From NCBI GenBank assembly GCA_964450405.1, contig CAYVCQ010000014.1, forward strand, positions 1-64,000: a stretch of 64,000 nucleotides of DNA, read 5' to 3'. Under the pieces are notes generated by a model. It saw only the letters and a list, made by a program, of their open reading frames with translations, ran no database searches and had not been told where the DNA came from. Positions within the stretch are counted from its first letter, which is position 1. Each line of letters begins with the position of its first letter. This DNA comes from WRGT01 sp964450405 (GTDB lineage Bacteria > Spirochaetota > UBA4802 > UBA5550). Both the position numbers and the translations under genes were made by a program. This document shows positions 60,323-64,000 of the stretch, piece after piece.

Positions 60323-61683
60323 TGGCCAGAATACTCATTATTGATGATGAAGAAAATATAATAAATTCCATGACTCCGATACTACAGGATGAAGGTCATG
60401 TTATTTTCTCCGGTAAAACGGGTGAAGAAGCATTGTCCTTTTTAAGGAAGAATGAAGTTGATCTTATCATACTTGATGTTTGGCTCCCCGATGCGGATGG
60501 TATAGAATTACTTGAACGAATAAAAAAAATGTATCCTGAATCGGCAGCTATAATGATAAGCGGACATGGATCTATAGACATAGCTGTCAGGTCTACCAGA
60601 ATCGGGGCATTCGATTTTCTGGAAAAACCTCCATCACTTGACAGACTTGTGACATCGGTGAATAATGCCCTTGAGCAGGTTCGGTTAAGACGTGAAAATA
60701 TTAAACTCAAAAAGAAATCATTTGTCGATGATGACATGATTGGAAATTCAAGTCATGTTAATGAGATAAAAGACATTATAAGGAGAGCTGCTAAAACTAA
60801 CGCAAGAGTGCTCATAACCGGTGAAAGCGGTACGGGTAAAGAGCTTGTTGCTAAGGCGATTTTCCAGTTATCAAACAGATCTGATAAACCGTTTTTAAAG
60901 ATGAACTGTGCGGCAATACCGGATGAACTTATTGAAAGTGAATTATTTGGACATGAAAAGGGCTCATTCACCGGTGCAGTAGGGAGACGGCTTGGTAAAT
61001 TTGAACTTGCAGATGGAGGAACACTCTTTCTAGATGAAATCTGCGATATGAGTTTATCAGCTCAGGCAAAAGTTCTCCGCGTGCTGCAGGAACAGCAGTT
61101 TGAAAGAGTTGGAGGTAGCGAAACTATTACTGTTGATGTTAGAGTAATAGCAGCGACCAACGTTGATATACCGCAGGCAATAGAAGATGGAAAGTTTAGA
61201 GAGGACTTGTACTACAGGCTGAATGTGATCCCGATCCATGTTCCAAGACTCACGGAGAGAAAAGAAGATGTAGAGGTTCTTATCAATTATTTTGTTGAAA
61301 AGTTTTCTCAGGAACATGGTACTGGAAAAAAGATAATAACTGATGATGGGATGGAATTTCTTAAGCATTATCCATGGCCCGGGAATGTAAGAGAATTAAA
61401 GAATATTATTGAGCGTGTGGTTATAATGGTCTCTACAGAAGAAATTAAAGCTGAGGATATTAAAAAAAATATCGGATCTGGTGGTAAAGAGCAGCCCAAA
61501 GATGTAAATATTTCAACTGGTTCATTAAAGGATACCCGGGATAATTTTGAAAAAGAATATATTATAGCTTCATTAAAAAAGAATGAAGGAAATGTCTCAG
61601 TCACTGCAAGAGAGCTTGATATTGAAAGAACTAATCTACACAGAAAAATAAAACAGTATAACATAAATGTTGAAAAATTATAA
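60322..61683 (+). CDS. ntrX: NtrX/NtrC-family sigma-54 response regulator
   Basis: 453 residues. REC 1-120 with Asp52 in IILDVWLPDADGIEL and Lys of EKPPS; AAA+ domain about 137-370 with Walker A GESGTGKELVAKA, the sigma-54-contact loop as GSFTGA (canonical GAFTGA; Ser variants are common), Walker B GTLFLDEICDM and the R-finger region; C-terminal Fis-type HTH NVSVTARELDIERTNLHRKI. It activates sigma-54 promoters in an ATP-dependent way; rpoN lies upstream in the same gene block. Preferred partner is the adjacent NtrY. The 3' end overlaps the next gene by 17 bases. Confidence 0.93.
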   Translation: MARILIIDDEENIINSMTPILQDEGHVIFSGKTGEEALSFLRKNEVDLIILDVWLPDADGIELLERIKKMYPESAAIMISGHGSIDIAVRSTRIGAFDFLEKPPSLDRLVTSVNNALEQVRLRRENIKLKKKSFVDDDMIGNSSHVNEIKDIIRRAAKTNARVLITGESGTGKELVAKAIFQLSNRSDKPFLKMNCAAIPDELIESELFGHEKGSFTGAVGRRLGKFELADGGTLFLDEICDMSLSAQAKVLRVLQEQQFERVGGSETITVDVRVIAATNVDIPQAIEDGKFREDLYYRLNVIPIHVPRLTERKEDVEVLINYFVEKFSQEHGTGKKIITDDGMEFLKHYPWPGNVRELKNIIERVVIMVSTEEIKAEDIKKNIGSGGKEQPKDVNISTGSLKDTRDNFEKEYIIASLKKNEGNVSVTARELDIERTNLHRKIKQYNINVEKL

Positions 61684-62338
61684 CACAGTTGAGTCTATCC
61701 TCCGCATTTTAAATGATAAGAGAATTATGAAGAATACTCTGCTTTACAGAGGCGATAAAGAATTAAACTTTCTCATCGAAATGCTTAAACCTGTATCTGA
61801 TACAAAAAAAATTGTGACATTAAGAGAAACTGCTGCAGAGATCAATACTTCAGAATGTAATGTATGCCCGGATATAGTTGAACGAAAAGCTCCTTATGGA
61901 TCCGGTTCCAACAAAGTGATGATAATTCTAAATGCACCTAGAATGGCAAATCGTATCGAGATTAGTATTCATAGAGCCGAATCTGTAGACTTGCTAAAAA
62001 AAATGATTTCTGCAATTGGTCTTGAGATGAAAGAGTGTTATGTTACAAATTTAATTAAGTGCGAAACAAGCAGCTCGATAATGAAACCGAGTGATATGGT
62101 CAAAAATTGTACAAAAGTTTTGCAGAGAGAAATAGAGGTACTAAAGCCTAAGCTTATTATTGTTCTTGGAGATATTCTTCCACTTCAGGGAATAATAAAT
62201 TCAAGCAAAGGGATTACTTGGTTTAATACAGAACATACTATATCTCTTATAAAAAATCCTGAATTAAAACGTCCTGCATGGGAAACTTTAAAACTGGTAA
62301 GGAAAAAATTTCTGGAAATTAGTAATGACGAGCAATAA
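61667..62338 (+). CDS. Uracil-DNA glycosylase superfamily protein with altered active-site motifs
   Basis: 223 residues. The C-terminal two thirds align by eye with family 4/5 UDGs: four cysteines in the order of the [4Fe-4S] ligands (TSECNVC, TNLIKC, KNC), KVMIILNAPR, LLKKMISAIGL, YVTNLIKC and LKPKLIIVLGD. However, motif A (GEGPGEEED-type) reads LNAPRMANR, and motif B (FHPAYLL) reads TEHTISLI, so uracil excision activity is doubtful. ATG 61667 overlaps ntrX by 17 bases; an alternative ATG at 61727 has AAGAGA upstream. Coupled with priA, whose start lies inside its 3' end. Confidence 0.65.
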   Translation: MLKNYNTVESILRILNDKRIMKNTLLYRGDKELNFLIEMLKPVSDTKKIVTLRETAAEINTSECNVCPDIVERKAPYGSGSNKVMIILNAPRMANRIEISIHRAESVDLLKKMISAIGLEMKECYVTNLIKCETSSSIMKPSDMVKNCTKVLQREIEVLKPKLIIVLGDILPLQGIINSSKGITWFNTEHTISLIKNPELKRPAWETLKLVRKKFLEISNDEQ

Positions 62339-64000
62339 AATCCCCGTTGAGGGTGCTGCTGATATATATTTAAATACCCCTGTTAACAGATCTTATACGT
62401 ATAAAATTCCTTCACATATGCATATTGTTCCAGGGATGCGAGTTGTTGTAAACTTTGCAGGTAGAGAAATGACTGGATTTGTTTCTGGCGTACATAGTAA
62501 TTTCCCGGAAGGTATAGAACTCAAAGATATTATTTCTCAGATTGATGATGAACCAATTTTTGATCAAAGGATTCTAAGACTTGCAGAATATATATCTGAA
62601 TCATATATATCATCAGTCGGAGAAGCTTTAAGCAAAGCACTGCCCTCGGGTGAAAGTTCCAGGTCGAGACCTCGAGCATCAAGGGTACAGCATATTCAGA
62701 ATAGTGGTATAGTCCTGACAGAAAAACAGAAGGAAATTTGGGGAAAAATTAAATCATCAGAAAAAGGTGCGCATCTGATATTCGGTATAACCGGAAGCGG
62801 GAAGACTGAAGTGTATATGACAGCTGCGATTGATGCAGTTTCAAAAGGGTTGTCTGTTATATATCTTGTTCCGGAAATTACTCTCTCGTCACAAATCCAT
62901 GAAAGATTATACAAAGTATTTGGTGAAAACCTGGTAGTTTATCACAGTCACTTAACGCAGAATCAGCGCCTTGCCAATTGGAAGAAGTTTTACAAAGGTG
63001 AGGCGATGATTGCAGTTGGAACAAGATCTGCCGTTTTTCTCCAGTGCCCGAAACTCGGATTGATAATTGTTGATGAAGAGCACGACTCATCGTATAAGGA
63101 GCAGAGCTCTCCGAGATATAATGCAAGGAGAGTAGCCTTTTACCGGTCAGAGATTGAAAATGCAACTCTGTTACTCGGTTCTGCTACTCCATCCATAGAA
63201 ACTCTTTATGCCGCCGAACGAGGTAAGATTGAGCTGCATAGACTTGAAGAAAGATATGGAGAAGGAAAGCTTCCTGTAATAGAAATTGTAAAATTAAAAG
63301 ACAACAAAGAAGAGATTACTCCACGTTTGAAAATGTTTACCAACAAGGCCATAAAGGATGGGAAACAGGCTGTTTATCTTCTGAATCGAAGAGGGTTCGC
63401 GCCCTTTGTGTTATGTGGTAATTGCGGATCGGCAGTTGAATGCCCTGACTGCAGTATCGGAATGAATTTTCATCGAGGGAAGGGGATGCTTTGTCATTAT
63501 TGCGGGTATTCTTCAGATGTTCCTGTAAAATGTTCAAAGTGCGGTTCGGAGGAAATTCTGAAACTCGGGTCAGGGACACAAAAGATTGAAGAACTTATAG
63601 CAAAAGAATTTCCCGATTACAGAATTTTCAGACTTGATCAGGACAGTGCAAGAAAAAAAGATGCAGTTTATGATCTTCTTGATATGATGCGTAAACGTGA
63701 AATCGATATACTTCTCGGGACCCAGATGATTTCCAAGGGATTTGATTTTCACGGAGTAACTGTTGCAGGGATAATTATGGCTGACATCGGTCTTAATATG
63801 CCTGATTTCAGGGCTACAGAAAAAATATTTTCTCTATTAATGCAGCTTTCAGGAAGATCCGGACGTGGAGAGAGTGCTGGCCGGGTTATTATACAAACCC
63901 TTAATGATGAGCATTTAATATATGAATATCTGAAAAAGCAGGATTATCTGGGTTTCTACAGGGAGGAGCTGAAAATCCGCAAGCTGATGAATTATCCCCC
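62325..64000 (+). CDS. priA: Primosomal protein N' (replication-restart helicase), 3' end missing
   Basis: 558 codons to the window edge, incomplete. The start (ATG 62325) overlaps the upstream stop by 14 bases. Features: N-terminal 3'-DNA-binding start IYLNTPVNRSYTYKIPSHM, PGMRVVVNFAGREMTGFV; Walker A GITGSGKTEVYM; DEEHDSSYKEQ (DEAH-like box); zinc-binding cysteines in LCGNCGSAVECPDCSIGMNF, LCHYCGY and CSKCGS; then DILLGTQMISKGFDF and SGRSGRGESAGRVIIQT of helicase motifs V and VI. It reloads the replisome at stalled forks. The frame is clean, with no sign of truncation other than the edge. Confidence 0.95.
   Translation, partial: MTSNKIPVEGAADIYLNTPVNRSYTYKIPSHMHIVPGMRVVVNFAGREMTGFVSGVHSNFPEGIELKDIISQIDDEPIFDQRILRLAEYISESYISSVGEALSKALPSGESSRSRPRASRVQHIQNSGIVLTEKQKEIWGKIKSSEKGAHLIFGITGSGKTEVYMTAAIDAVSKGLSVIYLVPEITLSSQIHERLYKVFGENLVVYHSHLTQNQRLANWKKFYKGEAMIAVGTRSAVFLQCPKLGLIIVDEEHDSSYKEQSSPRYNARRVAFYRSEIENATLLLGSATPSIETLYAAERGKIELHRLEERYGEGKLPVIEIVKLKDNKEEITPRLKMFTNKAIKDGKQAVYLLNRRGFAPFVLCGNCGSAVECPDCSIGMNFHRGKGMLCHYCGYSSDVPVKCSKCGSEEILKLGSGTQKIEELIAKEFPDYRIFRLDQDSARKKDAVYDLLDMMRKREIDILLGTQMISKGFDFHGVTVAGIIMADIGLNMPDFRATEKIFSLLMQLSGRSGRGESAGRVIIQTLNDEHLIYEYLKKQDYLGFYREELKIRKLMNYP

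Overview
The window looks like a chromosomal contig from an uncultured, probably free-living spirochaete. The best taxonomic pointers are a P83/100-family antigen with its Lys/Glu-rich coiled coil (2022-3773), two 5S rRNA genes that are not linked to any 16S or 23S gene, a 7TM-receptor/PP2C phosphatase fusion of the kind common in Leptospira, many secreted lipoproteins and small outer-membrane beta-barrels, and an AT-rich composition with frequent TTG/GTG starts. This placement is inference from gene content; no 16S gene is present. A run of 100 N at 19339-19438 shows that this is a scaffold.

Layout. 1-6400: sparse accessory DNA with an SH3-type secreted protein, P83/100 and the 7TMR-PP2C phosphatase. 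6400-17700: housekeeping blocks (HAD phosphatase, nucleotidyltransferase and def; fmt and HNH; a large cyclic-nucleotide-binding-like protein; pyrD-hisC on the minus strand; a HAD phosphatase followed by a degenerate RsgA homologue), separated by several dispersed palindromic repeats. 18200-22500: a giant secreted FN3-like repeat protein whose 315-bp units are nearly identical and whose assembly is broken by the N gap. 23300-30200: menG/ubiE, GDPD, Nudix, patatin with a Cache-like lipoprotein, three tandem beta-barrel proteins and a prepilin peptidase. 30200-40700: mostly minus-strand metabolism (mtnA, a REC-HATPase regulator, ribBA, dus, ilvC, ilvN, ilvB), with two autonomous 5S rRNA units flanking a HEAT-repeat gene. 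40900-45900: a hypothetical protein, an OMP, a thioredoxin-like lipoprotein and transketolase. 46200-52900: a chemosensory operon cheA-STAS-cheY-cheW-cheD1-cheR-cheD2-cheB. 54000-64000: an OMP, then rpoN-hpf and hprK-ptsH-ntrY-ntrX-UDG-like-priA (priA runs off the edge).

Two regions stand out. In the chemosensory cluster, CheA carries a two-motif segment (24+5+24 residues) with the exact spacing of the cyclic-di-GMP-binding MshEN domain, and the cluster encodes two CheD proteins, the first lacking the catalytic histidine. The rpoN-hpf-hprK-HPr-ntrYX block places sigma-54, ribosome hibernation and the HPr kinase/HPr pair side by side, and its hibernation factor appears to have two copies of the C-terminal dimerisation domain. 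A pseudo-GTPase RsgA and a UDG-like protein with its Fe-S cysteines but altered catalytic motifs are further cases of probable repurposing.

The spaces between genes are unusually rich in structured repeats: a family with four CCGG boxes (8622-8723, 42754-42858, part at 695-742), a second family present in both orientations (10212-10286 and 17806-17878), a 195-bp nested inverted repeat (6391-6585), and several C-rich/G-rich hairpins at gene ends.
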